NCBI GenBank assembly: GCA_024742735.1
Contig: JANSXV010000004.1
Location: 124,001-188,000 of the forward strand
Length of the DNA stretch: 64,000 bases
Source of the DNA: Alphaproteobacteria bacterium
GTDB taxonomy: Bacteria > Pseudomonadota > Alphaproteobacteria > Caulobacterales > Maricaulaceae
Direction: 5' to 3'
Shown here: one piece after another, positions 7,656-17,258 of the stretch
Position numbering within the stretch: the first letter of the stretch is position 1
How the letters are laid out: each line of letters starts with the position of its first letter
Program-made: the position numbers and the translations under genes
Notes under the pieces: model-generated
What the model was told of the DNA's origin: nothing
Database searches by the model: none
What the model saw: the letters and a program-made list of their open reading frames with translations, nothing else

Positions 7656-9454
7656 CGTGAGGTCTCCTGGCGAGGCGCCTGGGCGCCCGGCGCTTCTTCG
7701 TCTTCGTGATTGCGAGCCGGTGCGGCGGCGTCCTCGACGCCGATCAGCTCCGCGCCGGGAAACAGGGTGAGCGCCTTCACCAGAGCCGGATCGCGCATGA
7801 TCTCGGCCATGCGCGCCTCGTGCTCGCGCTTGCGGCGCTCATTCAGCGTCTCCCCGCCGCGCTTCGCCGACCCGTCGACCAGCCAGCGCGCGCCGGTCGC
7901 TTCATGCAGGAAGGCTGCGATGCGCCCGCCCAGCGTACTCGGGGCGCCCTCGGCAGGCTCGAACGTCACTGCGCCCGGCCTGAAGGAGACGGGCCGCAGG
8001 TAGCGCTCGACATCGAATTTCAGTGAGATGTCGCGCGCCTCGTCGATCAGGGCGATCAGGTCATCCAGGCTCGAAGGTCCAGCCGGCGCTCCAGGCTCTA
8101 CCAGTTCGGGGGCGACAGACCGCTGAGGCTCGGGCGCATGACCCCCGGGACCAGCGGGCGGAGCCGAGGGCGCAGGCGCGCCCCCCGCCTCCGCACCGGA
8201 CTTTGCGGCCGCGATCAGGCGTGCGGCGTCTTCCGGGGGCGGCAGGCTGGAGGCGGCCATGATGCGGATCACCGCCATTTCCGCAGCCGCGACCGGATCC
8301 GGCGCCGAGCGCACATCCTCCAGCCCGGTCAGCGCTGTCTTCCACAGCCGCGACAGCGCGCCCAGCGAGCGCGCGTCGGCCAGCGCCGTCAGGCGTTCGA
8401 TCGTTTCCTTCGCTTCGGCCAGATCGGCGTCTTCGCCGGCCGCCTTGATCCGGCTCATGGAATGCAGGTGATCGAGCAGATCGCGCATCAGCACCTGGGG
8501 ATCGGCGCCGGCGTCATACTGGTGGCGCAGCTCGGCGAGCGCGTCCTTCGCCCGGCCCTCCAGCGCGGCCTCCAGAAGGTCCAGCACACGGGAGCGGTCG
8601 GCCAGACCCAGCATCTCGCGCACCTCGGCGGCGGTCACCGCGCCCTCGCCCTCGGCCTGGACGATCGCCTGGTCGAGCAGGGACAGCGCGTCGCGCACCG
8701 AGCCTTCAGCAGCCCGGGCGATCGCCTCCAGCCCGTCGCGCTCCACCATGGCGCTTTCCCTGCCGCAGATGCGCTCCAGATGATCGGAGAGCACGGTCCG
8801 GTCCACGCGCTTCAGGTCAAAGCGCTGGCACCGGCTGAGCACCGTCACCGGCACCTTGCGGATTTCGGTGGTCGCGAAGATGAACTTCACATGCTCGGGC
8901 GGCTCTTCCAGCGTCTTGAGAAGCGCGTTGAAGGCCGAGGTGGAGAGCATGTGCACCTCGTCGATGATGTAGACCTTGTAGCGCGCGCTCACCGGGGCGT
9001 AGCGAACACCGTCGAGAATCTCGCGGATATCCCCGACGCCGGTGCGGCTGGCTGCGTCCATCTCCATCACGTCCACATGTGCGGACTTGGCGATGGCGGC
9101 GCAGTGGCGGCCTGGCGGGTCCAGATTGATCGACGGCGCGTCGACCTCGTCAGTCTCGTAATTCAGCGCGCGGGCGATCAGGCGCGCGGTCGTCGTCTTG
9201 CCGATCCCCCGCACCCCGGTGAGCATATAGGCATGGGCGATGCGCCCGGCGGCGAACGCATTGGTCAGCGTGCGCACCATGGGCTCCTGACCGATCAGAT
9301 CGGGGAAGGTCTGGGGCCGGTATTTGCGGGCGAGAACCTGGTATCCGCCCGCGTCCGCAGGCGCTGCGGTCTCCATGCCCGGCAGGGCGGGACCGGGATC
9401 CTCACCGGCGTCGATCCCGCCGGCCGCCTCGTCCTCGAACACCTCGTCGGTCAT
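7652..9454 (-). CDS. dnaX: DNA polymerase III subunit gamma/tau
   Basis: 600 residues. AAA+ clamp-loader subunit of the replicative polymerase. The ATP-binding region has LTGVRGIGKTTTARLIARAL (Walker A) at about 80-100, followed by IDEVHMLS (Walker B). The four Cys of the zinc module typical of many DnaX proteins are not evident in this copy. A Pro/Ala/Gly-rich linker (about 405-450) precedes a tau-specific C-terminal domain. In Caulobacter the short gamma form arises by ClpXP processing rather than frameshifting, which may apply here. ATG at 9454 is chosen over a GTG at 9460. It is co-oriented with the upstream SRP RNA. Confidence 0.96.
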   Translation of the reverse strand: MTDEVFEDEAAGGIDAGEDPGPALPGMETAAPADAGGYQVLARKYRPQTFPDLIGQEPMVRTLTNAFAAGRIAHAYMLTGVRGIGKTTTARLIARALNYETDEVDAPSINLDPPGRHCAAIAKSAHVDVMEMDAASRTGVGDIREILDGVRYAPVSARYKVYIIDEVHMLSTSAFNALLKTLEEPPEHVKFIFATTEIRKVPVTVLSRCQRFDLKRVDRTVLSDHLERICGRESAMVERDGLEAIARAAEGSVRDALSLLDQAIVQAEGEGAVTAAEVREMLGLADRSRVLDLLEAALEGRAKDALAELRHQYDAGADPQVLMRDLLDHLHSMSRIKAAGEDADLAEAKETIERLTALADARSLGALSRLWKTALTGLEDVRSAPDPVAAAEMAVIRIMAASSLPPPEDAARLIAAAKSGAEAGGAPAPSAPPAGPGGHAPEPQRSVAPELVEPGAPAGPSSLDDLIALIDEARDISLKFDVERYLRPVSFRPGAVTFEPAEGAPSTLGGRIAAFLHEATGARWLVDGSAKRGGETLNERRKREHEARMAEIMRDPALVKALTLFPGAELIGVEDAAAPARNHEDEEAPGAQAPRQETSR

Positions 9455-9526
9455 GAACACACCTGCCCGGGTCGCGCGCTGATCAAAGCGCGGAATCGCG
9501 TAAGCCGTTACGGTAATGGCTGGCGG

Positions 9527-9628
9527 AAGGCGGCGGAAGACCGAACGGCGACCCGAAGCGAAACTCGTTACGGCTGCTTCCTTCCGGACCTGACCGGGTT
9601 GGCGAGAGCCTCGTCCGCCGCCGGCCTT
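9527..9628 (-). ncRNA. ffs: Signal recognition particle 4.5S RNA
   Basis: On the minus strand the invariant SRP hairpin GGTCAGGTCCGGAAGGAAGC is present at about 9575-9594. Flanking sequences GGCGGCGGA and TCCGCCGCC pair to form the terminal helix, giving a small (about 100 nt) bacterial SRP RNA. It binds Ffh and targets membrane proteins for co-translational insertion. The location just upstream of dnaX is usual in alphaproteobacteria. The ends are estimated from helix closure. Confidence 0.93.
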
Positions 9629-9676
9629 CCTGGGCGCGAATATCAGGGTTCAGGTGCGGCGAATCAAGGCGGACCC

Positions 9677-9880
9677 TCAGCCGGCGACGCTCAGCCTGGC
9701 CTGACGCAGAAACGCTGCGTGCTGATCCAGCACCGCAATCAGGCGCGTGTCGCCGCTTTCAGCCACAAGGCGATCAATCCAGGCCTCGACCATTCGCGAT
9801 TGGCGCTCGAGCCAGGCTTCAACCTCGCCTTCAATTCGAACGGTGAGCGGCGGCGCCGGGAACGGCATGATTTCAGCCAT
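9677..9880 (-). CDS. Small hypothetical protein
   Basis: 67 residues, unrecognised. It is charged and amphipathic, with a central helix-rich stretch (EAWLERQSRMVEAWIDRLV) and no signal peptide or membrane segment. ATG at 9880 is preferred because AAGGA is spaced 8 nt before it; another ATG at 9889 overlaps that ribosome-binding site. It lies just upstream of ffs on the same strand. It could be a short regulatory or antitoxin-like protein, but nothing specific supports that. Confidence 0.5.
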   Translation of the reverse strand: MAEIMPFPAPPLTVRIEGEVEAWLERQSRMVEAWIDRLVAESGDTRLIAVLDQHAAFLRQARLSVAG

Positions 9881-10053
9881 GGGAAGCATCCTTGCTATGC
9901 GATCATGAACTCATAATATGCGATTCATTCGCAGTTGCAATACTATCTGCGTCTCCTGCGGCGATCGGAGGCGGTCCTTGAAGCGAGGGCGGCTTGAATG
10001 GGCCGAGGCTTCAAGGCTGGCGCACTCCAATGCGAGCGATTAGGACTGCAGTT

Positions 10054-10920
10054 ATGGCCCTCACCTTCACAGACTTTCCCCTCGATCACGCCGGGTTGAA
10101 GCGGTCTGATCCCGACTGGATCGACGAGCAGCTTCACGACCCGAAAGCGCGCGCGGTCCTGTTCGCAGGCGGCGATCTGGCCTGCGACGAGCGCGGACAG
10201 GACATGATCCTGCCCGCCCGGCGCACACGCATGCTGCCCATGAAACCGCCGGGCCTGATCTTTCTGGGCCTGCTGAATGAAACGCCCTGGTTCGCCGGCA
10301 CGCTGGAGGACGGGGTCGCCGGCAAGGGGCCGGACTTCCGGATCAGCGCCATCAACGCCGAACCGGACATGGCCTGCGTCTACGCCCGGGCGCGCTCGCT
10401 GCTCGCCTGGCACGGGCGGCGCAAATGCTGCTCGAACTGCGCCTCGGCCATGAAGGCGCTGGACGGCGGGACGCGGCTGACATGTTCGGGCTGCGGCATG
10501 GACCATTTCCCCCGCGTCGATCCCAGCGTGATCATGCTGCCGGTCGCCGGAGACAGATGCGTCATGGGCCGCCAGGCGAGCTGGCCGGACGGCCTTTACG
10601 CCACCCTCGCCGGCTTCATCGAGCCGGGCGAAACGATCGAGCAGGCCTGCCGGCGTGAGACCGAGGAAGAGATCCACCGCCCTGTGACGCGCGTTGAATA
10701 TGTCGCGAGCCAGCCCTGGCCGTTCCCCTCCTCGCTCATGATCGGGCTGTTGTGCGAGATCGAGCCGGGCGAGGTCATTCCCGACGATGATCTGGAGGAC
10801 GCACGCTGGTTCACCCGTGACGAGGTCCGCGCCATCTACGAGGGCGAGGTTGCGAGATGGGCGCCGGCGAATTTCTCGATTTCGCGCCTGCTGATCGACC
10901 GCTGGCTGGACGCCGAATAG
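10054..10920 (+). CDS. nudC: NAD(+)/NADH diphosphatase NudC
   Basis: 288 residues. Nudix hydrolase that cleaves NADH to NMNH and AMP; the E. coli enzyme also removes NAD caps from RNA. A zinc ribbon with two CxxC pairs (CSNC, CSGC) lies in the middle. It is followed by the Nudix box GFIEPGETIEQACRRETEEE. The NudC-specific SQPWPFPSS motif comes about 20 residues later. ATG at 10054 is preferred since upstream in-frame starts give an unconserved leader; AGGA precedes it. Confidence 0.92.
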   Translation: MALTFTDFPLDHAGLKRSDPDWIDEQLHDPKARAVLFAGGDLACDERGQDMILPARRTRMLPMKPPGLIFLGLLNETPWFAGTLEDGVAGKGPDFRISAINAEPDMACVYARARSLLAWHGRRKCCSNCASAMKALDGGTRLTCSGCGMDHFPRVDPSVIMLPVAGDRCVMGRQASWPDGLYATLAGFIEPGETIEQACRRETEEEIHRPVTRVEYVASQPWPFPSSLMIGLLCEIEPGEVIPDDDLEDARWFTRDEVRAIYEGEVARWAPANFSISRLLIDRWLDAE

Positions 10921-11060
10921 CACGGACCCGCGACCCCGTGACGCGCTGACGCGTTTTCAAAGGGGTTTAGCTCCGCTAAGCGCACGAACGGCGTTGCCTT
11001 ATGGTGCGGTGCATGCCAAACACCGCCGCGATCACAAGAACAAAAGCGGAGAGACCCCCG

Positions 11061-11699
11061 ATGGGCGATCTTTTCTGGAACAAGGTGGCGGGCGCGGTCC
11101 TCGCGGTCGGCCTCCTGATCCTCGGACTTCAGACCCTCGGCCATGAGCTGATGCACAGCGACGCCATCGAGGAAGACTCGATGCGCGAGACGATCGCCTA
11201 CCCGGTGAATTGGGAGCTGATCGGCGCCGCGGCGGCCTCTGACGAGCCGGAAGAACCCGCCGGCCCGCCCGATTTCGGCACGCTGCTCGCCAGCGCCGAC
11301 GTGTCCGCCGGCGAGCGCGTCGCGCGCCGCTGCACCTCCTGCCACAGCTTTGAAGAAGGCGGCCGGAACGGCACCGGTCCGGCGCTTTATGGCGTGATGG
11401 GCCGTGATGTCGGCGCTGTCGACGGGTTCCGCTATTCCAACGCCATGCTGGAGTATGCCGAAGGCGGCACGGAGTGGGTGTACCAGAACATGTATGACTA
11501 CCTGGAGAACCCAGGCGGCTACGTGTCGGGGACGGCCATGAGCTTTGCGGGTCTGCGCGACCAGGAAGACCGCATCAACATTATCGCCTACATGCGCTCG
11601 CTGGACAGCGATCCGCTGCCCCTGCCCGAGCCGGCCTCTGCGGACGCTCCGGCTGAAGCCGCTCCGGTCGAAGCCGCTGAGGCGACCGAGAACGGCTGA
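11061..11699 (+). CDS. Membrane-anchored c-type cytochrome (CycM-like)
   Basis: 212 residues. The uncleaved N-terminal transmembrane anchor (about 8-27) is followed by an acidic linker. A class I cytochrome c domain has the heme-binding CTSCH and a probable axial Met in GTAMSF. The C-terminus is Ala/Pro/Glu-rich. The arrangement matches CycM/c552-type cytochromes that carry electrons from the bc1 complex to the terminal oxidase on the periplasmic side of the inner membrane. ATG at 11061 has GGAGAG upstream. It is followed by a terminator. Confidence 0.88.
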   Translation: MGDLFWNKVAGAVLAVGLLILGLQTLGHELMHSDAIEEDSMRETIAYPVNWELIGAAAASDEPEEPAGPPDFGTLLASADVSAGERVARRCTSCHSFEEGGRNGTGPALYGVMGRDVGAVDGFRYSNAMLEYAEGGTEWVYQNMYDYLENPGGYVSGTAMSFAGLRDQEDRINIIAYMRSLDSDPLPLPEPASADAPAEAAPVEAAEATENG

Positions 11700-11723
11700 C
11701 GCCGCGTCGATGCTGATTGATCA

Positions 11724-11757
11724 AGGGCGCGCTGGACCACAGCGCGCCCTTTTTCTT
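11724..11757 (+). terminator. Rho-independent terminator after the cytochrome c gene
   Basis: Perfect 11-bp stem AGGGCGCGCTG/CAGCGCGCCCT with a 5-nt loop, followed by TTTTTCTTT. It separates the cytochrome gene from recR, whose promoter must lie between here and 11820. Confidence 0.9.
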
Positions 11758-11819
11758 TGCGCCGCCCGGCTTACCCTGTGGCTTGCGTTGCGCCTGCTGA
11801 TTCGTTGGGAAGCCCTCAC

Positions 11820-12419
11820 ATGTCCGCCGCCGGCCCTGAAATCGAGCGCCTGATCCAGCTTCTGGCCAAGCTCCCCGGGCTCGGCCCGCGCTCGGCCCGC
11901 CGGGCGGCGCTGCAGATGCTGCAGAGGCGCGAGGCGGTCATGCGCCCGCTCGCCGAGGCGCTCGCCGAAGCCGCCGACAAGATCACGCCGTGCTCCAATT
12001 GCGGCAATCTCGACACCACCGACCCGTGTGCGGTGTGCCGCGATCCGCGCCGCGACGAGAGCGTGATCTGCGTGGTGGAGACCGTCGGCGATCTCTGGGC
12101 GCTGGAGCGCGCGGGCGCTTTCAAAGGCCGCTATCATGTCCTGGGCGGCGTGCTCTCCGCGCTCGATGGCGTAGGCCCTGAAGACCTCAATGTCGCCGGC
12201 CTGATCGAGCGCGCGGGCAAGGGGGAGACCACCGAGATCATCCTCGCGCTCAACGCCACGGTGGACGGGCAGACCACGGCCCATTTCCTGGCCGACAAGC
12301 TCAGCCCGGCCGGCGTGGAGATCACCTCGCTCGCCCGCGGCGTACCGGTCGGCGGGGAGCTGGATTATCTTGATGACGGCACGCTGTCGGCGGCCTTTCG
12401 CAGCCGCAGGCCGGCGTGA
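11820..12419 (+). CDS. recR: Recombination mediator RecR
   Basis: 199 residues. RecFOR-pathway protein that helps load RecA at single-strand gaps. Sequence order matches the family: the N-terminal helix-hairpin-helix ([13 protein letters not shown]), a four-Cys zinc finger (CSNCGNL...CAVC) at about 57-72, and a Toprim domain starting at [13 protein letters not shown]. In many genomes recR follows dnaX-ybaB. Here it sits 2.4 kb from dnaX on the opposite strand, behind its own promoter. GGGA precedes the ATG. Confidence 0.96.
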   Translation: MSAAGPEIERLIQLLAKLPGLGPRSARRAALQMLQRREAVMRPLAEALAEAADKITPCSNCGNLDTTDPCAVCRDPRRDESVICVVETVGDLWALERAGAFKGRYHVLGGVLSALDGVGPEDLNVAGLIERAGKGETTEIILALNATVDGQTTAHFLADKLSPAGVEITSLARGVPVGGELDYLDDGTLSAAFRSRRPA

Positions 12420-12469
12420 CCGCGCCAAGCCCATGGCGTTCCACGCCGCAACGCCCTAAATCACACGCC

Positions 12470-13645
12470 ATGGCCGACACCGCACCGCCCCTCACCCTCA
12501 CCGATCCGCTGGATCTGGCGCGCCGCCTGATTCAGGCGCCGTCCGTGACGCCGGCTGATGAAGGCGCGCTGGACGTGCTGGGCGAGGCCCTGTCCGCGCT
12601 GGGCTTCGCGGTCACGCGCCACCGGTTCGACGAGGTCGACAATCTCTACGCCCGGCTGGGAACAGCTGAGCCGGTCTTCTGCTTTGCCGGGCACACCGAC
12701 GTCGTCCCGCCGGGTCCGGAGGATCAGTGGACGAGAGCGCCCTTCGCCGGCGACATTGAGGACGGTGTGCTTTGGGGGCGCGGCGCGGCGGACATGAAGG
12801 GCGCCATCGCGGCCATGGTCGCGGGAACAGCGCGTTTCCTTGAAGAGAACGGGCCGCCGCAAGGCTCCATCGCCTTCCTGATCACCGGCGACGAGGAAGG
12901 TCCGGCGGTCAACGGCACGAAGAAACTGCTGGAGCAGATCACCGCTGACGGCGAGCGCCTCGATCACTGCCTTGTGGGAGAGCCGACCAATCCGCACCAG
13001 CTGGGCGAAACCATCAAGGCGGGCCGGCGCGGATCGCTCAACGGCGTCATCACGGTCACCGGCCGGCAGGGCCATGTGGCCTATCCCGACAAGGCGGAGA
13101 ACCCGATCCCGGTCCTCATGGACCTTCTGAGCCGCCTGACCGGGCGTACGCTGGATGAGGGCGCTCCGCATTTCCAGGCCTCGAACCTTGAGGTCACCAG
13201 CATCGATGTGGGCAACGCGCCGCACAACGTGATCCCCGGTGAGGCCCGGGCGAAGTTCAACATCCGCTTCAATACCCGTCACACCGGCGCGGACCTTAAG
13301 CGCTGGATCGAGGATGAAGCGCAGAGCGTCGAGCTGGGCTCCGGCTGTCGGGTCAGCCTCGACCTGAAGGTCACCGGCGAAGCCTTCCTGACGCCGCCCG
13401 GACCGTTCACGGACCTGGTCAAGGCCGCCGTGGCCGAAGCGACGGGGCGCGAACCGGCGCTGACGACCGGCGGGGGCACGTCCGACGCCCGCTTCATCAA
13501 GGATTACTGCCCCGTCGTGGAATTCGGCCTGGTCGGAGAAACCATGCACCAGATCGACGAGCGCGTAAGCGCGGCCGACGTCACCTCGCTCAGCGCCATC
13601 TACGCCGACATTCTGGCGCGCTATTTCAGGACCTTCCCGGGATGA
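12470..13645 (+). CDS. dapE: Succinyl-diaminopimelate desuccinylase
   Basis: 391 residues. M20-family binuclear zinc hydrolase converting N-succinyl-LL-diaminopimelate to LL-diaminopimelate, for lysine and peptidoglycan synthesis. Metal-binding motifs are [20 protein letters not shown] and [13 protein letters not shown], followed by GEPTNP. The dimerisation domain is in the middle. A GTG at 12416 overlapping the recR stop is an alternative start, but it would add a basic leader; ATG at 12470 fits the family N-terminus. The stop overlaps the next gene (ATGA). Confidence 0.94.
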   Translation: MADTAPPLTLTDPLDLARRLIQAPSVTPADEGALDVLGEALSALGFAVTRHRFDEVDNLYARLGTAEPVFCFAGHTDVVPPGPEDQWTRAPFAGDIEDGVLWGRGAADMKGAIAAMVAGTARFLEENGPPQGSIAFLITGDEEGPAVNGTKKLLEQITADGERLDHCLVGEPTNPHQLGETIKAGRRGSLNGVITVTGRQGHVAYPDKAENPIPVLMDLLSRLTGRTLDEGAPHFQASNLEVTSIDVGNAPHNVIPGEARAKFNIRFNTRHTGADLKRWIEDEAQSVELGSGCRVSLDLKVTGEAFLTPPGPFTDLVKAAVAEATGREPALTTGGGTSDARFIKDYCPVVEFGLVGETMHQIDERVSAADVTSLSAIYADILARYFRTFPG

Positions 13646-14214
13646 TCGCTCTGCTGCGCGAGGCGCGCCGGTCTACGGTCGGGGTCTTCCGCATGGCCGC
13701 CTTCCGCGATGACTGGCGCACCTATTTCGATTTCAGCGCTGAAGGCGTGGGCCGCTCCTTCGCCGGTCTGATCCTGGCGCTGCCCGCCTTCATCTTCACG
13801 GTCTACGCGATCAGCTATTTCGTGGACCAGAACCCGAACCTCGTCCCGTCCGACACGCGCATGACGGCGCTGGAGGCGGCGCTGACCTGGGCGCGCTACT
13901 GGCTGGTCTTCCCGCTTGTGGCGGCCGGGATCTGCCTGGCGGCTGGCATGACGAAGAAATACGCCGCCTGGCTGGTCACCCAGAACTGGACAGTGTTCGT
14001 CCTCGTGCACATCCAGGCGCTGATCTTCGCCCTGTATCCAGCGGGCCTGGCCGACCCGGCTTCGCTGGGTCAGCTGACGCAGGTCTACATCATGGCCCGC
14101 GCGCTCGCTTTCTGGCGCGTCGCAGCCGGAGCGCTAGAAGCGCCGGCCGGCCTGTCCGCGGCATTCGCGGGGATCATCTTCCTGGTGGATTGGACGGTTC
14201 GCGCAGCGACCTGA
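13642..14214 (+). CDS. Hypothetical multi-pass membrane protein
   Basis: 190 residues with about four hydrophobic helices (near 42-62, 82-103, 110-132 and 168-186) and short charged loops. The N-terminus is basic. It is translationally coupled to dapE by an ATGA overlap. No family-defining motif was recognised; it is likely an integral inner-membrane protein of unknown role. Confidence 0.75.
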   Translation: MIALLREARRSTVGVFRMAAFRDDWRTYFDFSAEGVGRSFAGLILALPAFIFTVYAISYFVDQNPNLVPSDTRMTALEAALTWARYWLVFPLVAAGICLAAGMTKKYAAWLVTQNWTVFVLVHIQALIFALYPAGLADPASLGQLTQVYIMARALAFWRVAAGALEAPAGLSAAFAGIIFLVDWTVRAAT

Positions 14215-14376
14215 AACCGCCGCCCCTATACGTGAGGCTTTGCGGCGCCTATCTGTACGAAAAGACGCGGCGAAGGGTCGCGTGCGGCGATCGTTTCAGG
14301 TATATCGCGCCGCAAAATCAGATTTCGCGGATGCAACACGGGCCGGAAGGGTCCGGTCCGCACTGGAGAGCGCGCC

Positions 14377-14763
14377 ATGCAACTCACCATGATGAAGTGC
14401 AAGCTGCACCGGGCTTCGGTCACCCAGGCCGACCTGCACTACGAAGGGTCGATCTCCATCGACGCCGATCTGCTGGACGCGGCCGGCATCCTGCCCCATG
14501 AGCAGGTCGACGTGCTCAACATCAATAATGGCGAGCGCTTCACCACCTACGCCATCACGGCGCCGCGCGGCTCCAAGACCTTCGGCATCAATGGCGCGGC
14601 TGCGCGCCTGGCCCAGCCCGGAGACCGGATCATCGTGGTGGCCTACGCCGCCATGGAGGCCGAGGCCGCACGCAATTTCGAACCGACGGTCGTCCTGCTG
14701 GACGAGCACAACGCCGTGGTGAAGGTCGCCGACAGCTCCGGTCACGCCGCCGACGCGGCCTGA
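14377..14763 (+). CDS. panD: Aspartate 1-decarboxylase
   Basis: 128 residues. Pyruvoyl-dependent enzyme that makes beta-alanine from aspartate for pantothenate/CoA synthesis. The precursor self-cleaves between Gly and Ser in YEGSISID (about residues 22-29). The [20 protein letters not shown] start and the [10 protein letters not shown] segment are typical. A promoter probably lies in the 162-bp gap upstream. Confidence 0.96.
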   Translation: MQLTMMKCKLHRASVTQADLHYEGSISIDADLLDAAGILPHEQVDVLNINNGERFTTYAITAPRGSKTFGINGAAARLAQPGDRIIVVAYAAMEAEAARNFEPTVVLLDEHNAVVKVADSSGHAADAA

Positions 14764-14828
14764 CGCGGTCTTTCTGCAACGCAGTCCTTGCTCTCCCGTT
14801 TCGTTGCCAGCGAAGCGGGTAACAGTCT

Positions 14829-16217
14829 ATGTCCGAAGCCATGACTCACCGTGCTGACATCGAGCCCTTGCGTGCGCCGGAAACGGGCGCGCTTCTGGAC
14901 ATCTCCCGCGACCTGGTGGCGCGCGCCCTGAAGGCCGGCGCCGATCAGGCTGAAGCCGGGGTGACCGAATCGCGCACGATGGAGGCCAGCGTGCGCGAAG
15001 GCGCGCTGGAGACGGTGGAACGCAGCGAAAGCCGGGATGGCGGGTTGCGCGTCATCATCGGCAAGCGCCAGGCGGGCGTTGCTTTCTCCGACCTCTCCGA
15101 AGCCGGAATCACCCTGGCGGTGGACCGCGCCATCGCCATGGCCAAGGCCGCTCCCGACGACCCGTATTGCGGCCTCGTCGAGCCCGATCAGCTCGCCCGC
15201 AGCGCCGCCCATATCGAGACCTACGCCCCCGTCGAGGCCGATGAAGCGGCGCTGGAGCAAGGCGCCCTCGCGCTGGAGGCCGCTGCGCGGGCGGTGAAGG
15301 GCGTGCACGATGTGGCCTCGGCCGGCGCCAGCGCAGGGGCGAGCGCATCCGGTTTCGTCACCTCAACAGGCTTTGAACGCGCGCGCCAGGGCTCGCGCTG
15401 CGGGCTTGGCGTCGCCGCCATCGCCAAGGGCGAGGCGGGCATGGAGCGCGACTATGACAGCCACATGGCCCGCCGCCTGGACTTCCTGAAATCCCCTGAC
15501 GAGATCGGGCGCAGCGCCGGCGAACGCGCCGTCTCCCGCCTGGGCGCGGAGAAAATCGGCTCCGGCAAGATGCCGGTGGTGTTCGACCGGCGGGTTTCAA
15601 CGACGTTTCTGTCCTCGCTTCTGGGCGCGATATCCGGCCCGGCCATCGCCCGCGGCACCAGCTTTCTGATGGGCCGCATGGGTGACCAGATCTTTGCTGA
15701 CGGGATCGACATCATTGAGGACCCGCTGCGTGACTGGAGCTTCGGCGCCCGGGCCGTGGACGGAGAAGGCGTCGCCTGCCGCCCTCGCGCGCTCATCGAA
15801 AACGGCGTGCTGACCACCTGGCTCCTGAACGCCGCCAGCGCCCGCCAGCTGGGCCTGGAGCTGACCGGCCACGCCTCGCGCCGTCTGGGCGGTCCGCCGG
15901 GCGTCTCAGCCGCCAACGTCCACCTGCAGCCCGGCGCGCTCGACCGGGACGGCCTCATGGCTGAGGCCGGCGAAGGCCTCCTGGTCACCGAGATGTTCGG
16001 CCCCAGCCTCAACGCCAATACCGGCGACTGGTCTGTGGGCGTGGCCGGCTACCAGATCACGGGCGGCGCGCTGGGCGGTCCGGTCAGTGAAGTGACCGTG
16101 GCGGGCAATCTCAAGGACGTGTTCGCGCGCCTGGTTCCCGGCGCGGACCTGGAATTTGAAGGATCGATCAACGCACCCAGCGTTCTGGTCGACGCCATGT
16201 CCGTTGGCGGACGCTGA
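14829..16217 (+). CDS. pmbA: TldD/PmbA family metalloprotease (PmbA-like)
   Basis: 462 residues. PmbA (TldE) pairs with TldD to form a peptidase that matures or degrades small modified peptides; tldD itself is not in this window. The conserved C-terminal block GLLVTEMFGPSLNANTGDW and the following VGVAGYQI are present. The TldD HExxxH zinc motif is absent, as expected for the PmbA partner. A downstream phosphatase gene overlaps its 3' end. Confidence 0.9.
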   Translation: MSEAMTHRADIEPLRAPETGALLDISRDLVARALKAGADQAEAGVTESRTMEASVREGALETVERSESRDGGLRVIIGKRQAGVAFSDLSEAGITLAVDRAIAMAKAAPDDPYCGLVEPDQLARSAAHIETYAPVEADEAALEQGALALEAAARAVKGVHDVASAGASAGASASGFVTSTGFERARQGSRCGLGVAAIAKGEAGMERDYDSHMARRLDFLKSPDEIGRSAGERAVSRLGAEKIGSGKMPVVFDRRVSTTFLSSLLGAISGPAIARGTSFLMGRMGDQIFADGIDIIEDPLRDWSFGARAVDGEGVACRPRALIENGVLTTWLLNAASARQLGLELTGHASRRLGGPPGVSAANVHLQPGALDRDGLMAEAGEGLLVTEMFGPSLNANTGDWSVGVAGYQITGGALGGPVSEVTVAGNLKDVFARLVPGADLEFEGSINAPSVLVDAMSVGGR

Positions 16218-16992
16218 CGCCCGAAACCGCGCTGACCGCGACCTGATCCTGGCCGCGGCGCGGGAGGCCGGCCGCATCGCGCTCGCCTTCCGGGACCAGG
16301 GCGTGCGCGCCTGGGAGAAGGCCAAGGGCGATCCTGTCAGCGAAGCCGACATCGCCGCCGACACCTATCTGCAGGGCGCGTTGAAGCCGGCCCGGCCCGA
16401 CTATGGCTGGCTGTCGGAGGAAACCGCCGACGACAAGTCCCGCCTGAGCGCGGCGCGCAGCTTTGTGGTGGATCCGATCGACGGCACGCGCGCCTTCCTG
16501 AAAGGCAGGCCGGAATTCGTGGTCTCCATCGGGATCGTCGAGGCCGGACGCCCTGTGGCCGCAGCCATTTATGACCCTTCAGAGGACGTCGCCTGGGATG
16601 CGGTCATCGATGGCGGCGCGCGCCGGGACGGCGTCGCGATCTCGGTTTCGACCACCCGGACGCTGTCCCGCGCCCGGCTGATGGGCGATCCAGGCCGCCT
16701 GCCCGGTATTCGCGCGCTCGGCGCCACGGCGGAGACCGTCAACTCCGTCGCGCTGCGCCTGGCGCGTGTGGCTGAAGGCGCGTTTGACGGGCTGATCGCG
16801 GAGCGGCCGAAATGGGACTGGGATCTCGCCGCCGGCGCCCTTCTCGTCACCGAGGCCGGCGGATACATCACCGGGCGCGACGGCGCAGCGCTCGACTTCA
16901 ATGCAGAGCCGCCGCGCCAGCCCGCACCGCTGGCCGCTGGCCCGGCGCTGCACGCCTTGCTAAGAGAGCGGCTCAGCCAGGGAGACATGTGA
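16204..16992 (+). CDS. CysQ-like inositol monophosphatase family phosphatase
   Basis: 262 residues. The Li-sensitive phosphatase fold is shown by EET (first metal site), DPIDGTRAFLKGRPEF and WDLAAG (second site). It is most likely a 3'(2'),5'-bisphosphate nucleotidase (CysQ), although inositol or histidinol phosphatase cannot be excluded. No ATG or GTG is available before the conserved N-terminus. The start is placed at a TTG (16204) overlapping the pmbA 3' end; another TTG exists at 16156. The stop overlaps the next ATG by 1 nt. Confidence 0.85.
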   Translation: MADADARNRADRDLILAAAREAGRIALAFRDQGVRAWEKAKGDPVSEADIAADTYLQGALKPARPDYGWLSEETADDKSRLSAARSFVVDPIDGTRAFLKGRPEFVVSIGIVEAGRPVAAAIYDPSEDVAWDAVIDGGARRDGVAISVSTTRTLSRARLMGDPGRLPGIRALGATAETVNSVALRLARVAEGAFDGLIAERPKWDWDLAAGALLVTEAGGYITGRDGAALDFNAEPPRQPAPLAAGPALHALLRERLSQGDM

Positions 16993-17246
16993 TGAGCCAG
17001 ACCGATTCCCCGCAGCTCCTCCACCTCGTCATCGGCGGCGAGCTGAAAGACCTCGGCCCGAACGCCAACGAGTTCAAGGACCTCTCCAAGGTCGACTTCG
17101 TCGGCGCCTTCCCCAGTTACGCGGCCGCCAAGGACGCCTGGCGCGGCGCGGCCCAGCGCACGGTGGACAACGCCCATATGCGCTATTTCATCATTCATGC
17201 TCACCGCCTTCTTGATCCGTCCGATTCCCGCGGCCACGGCCACTAG
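16992..17246 (+). CDS. DUF4170 domain protein
   Basis: 84 residues. Small soluble protein with LHLVIGGELKDL near the N-terminus and an NAHMRYFIIHAHRLLDP core, a family often found beside lipid A/LPS export genes in alphaproteobacteria. It is coupled to the upstream phosphatase (1-nt overlap) and precedes an MsbA-like exporter. Function is unknown; the context suggests envelope biogenesis. Confidence 0.85.
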   Translation: MSQTDSPQLLHLVIGGELKDLGPNANEFKDLSKVDFVGAFPSYAAAKDAWRGAAQRTVDNAHMRYFIIHAHRLLDPSDSRGHGH

Positions 17247-17258
17247 GGACGCAGCACG

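Noticed and set aside
8138-9916. 592-codon open frame antisense to dnaX and across ffs
   Set aside because: Crosses the SRP RNA gene and mirrors dnaX; no coding support.
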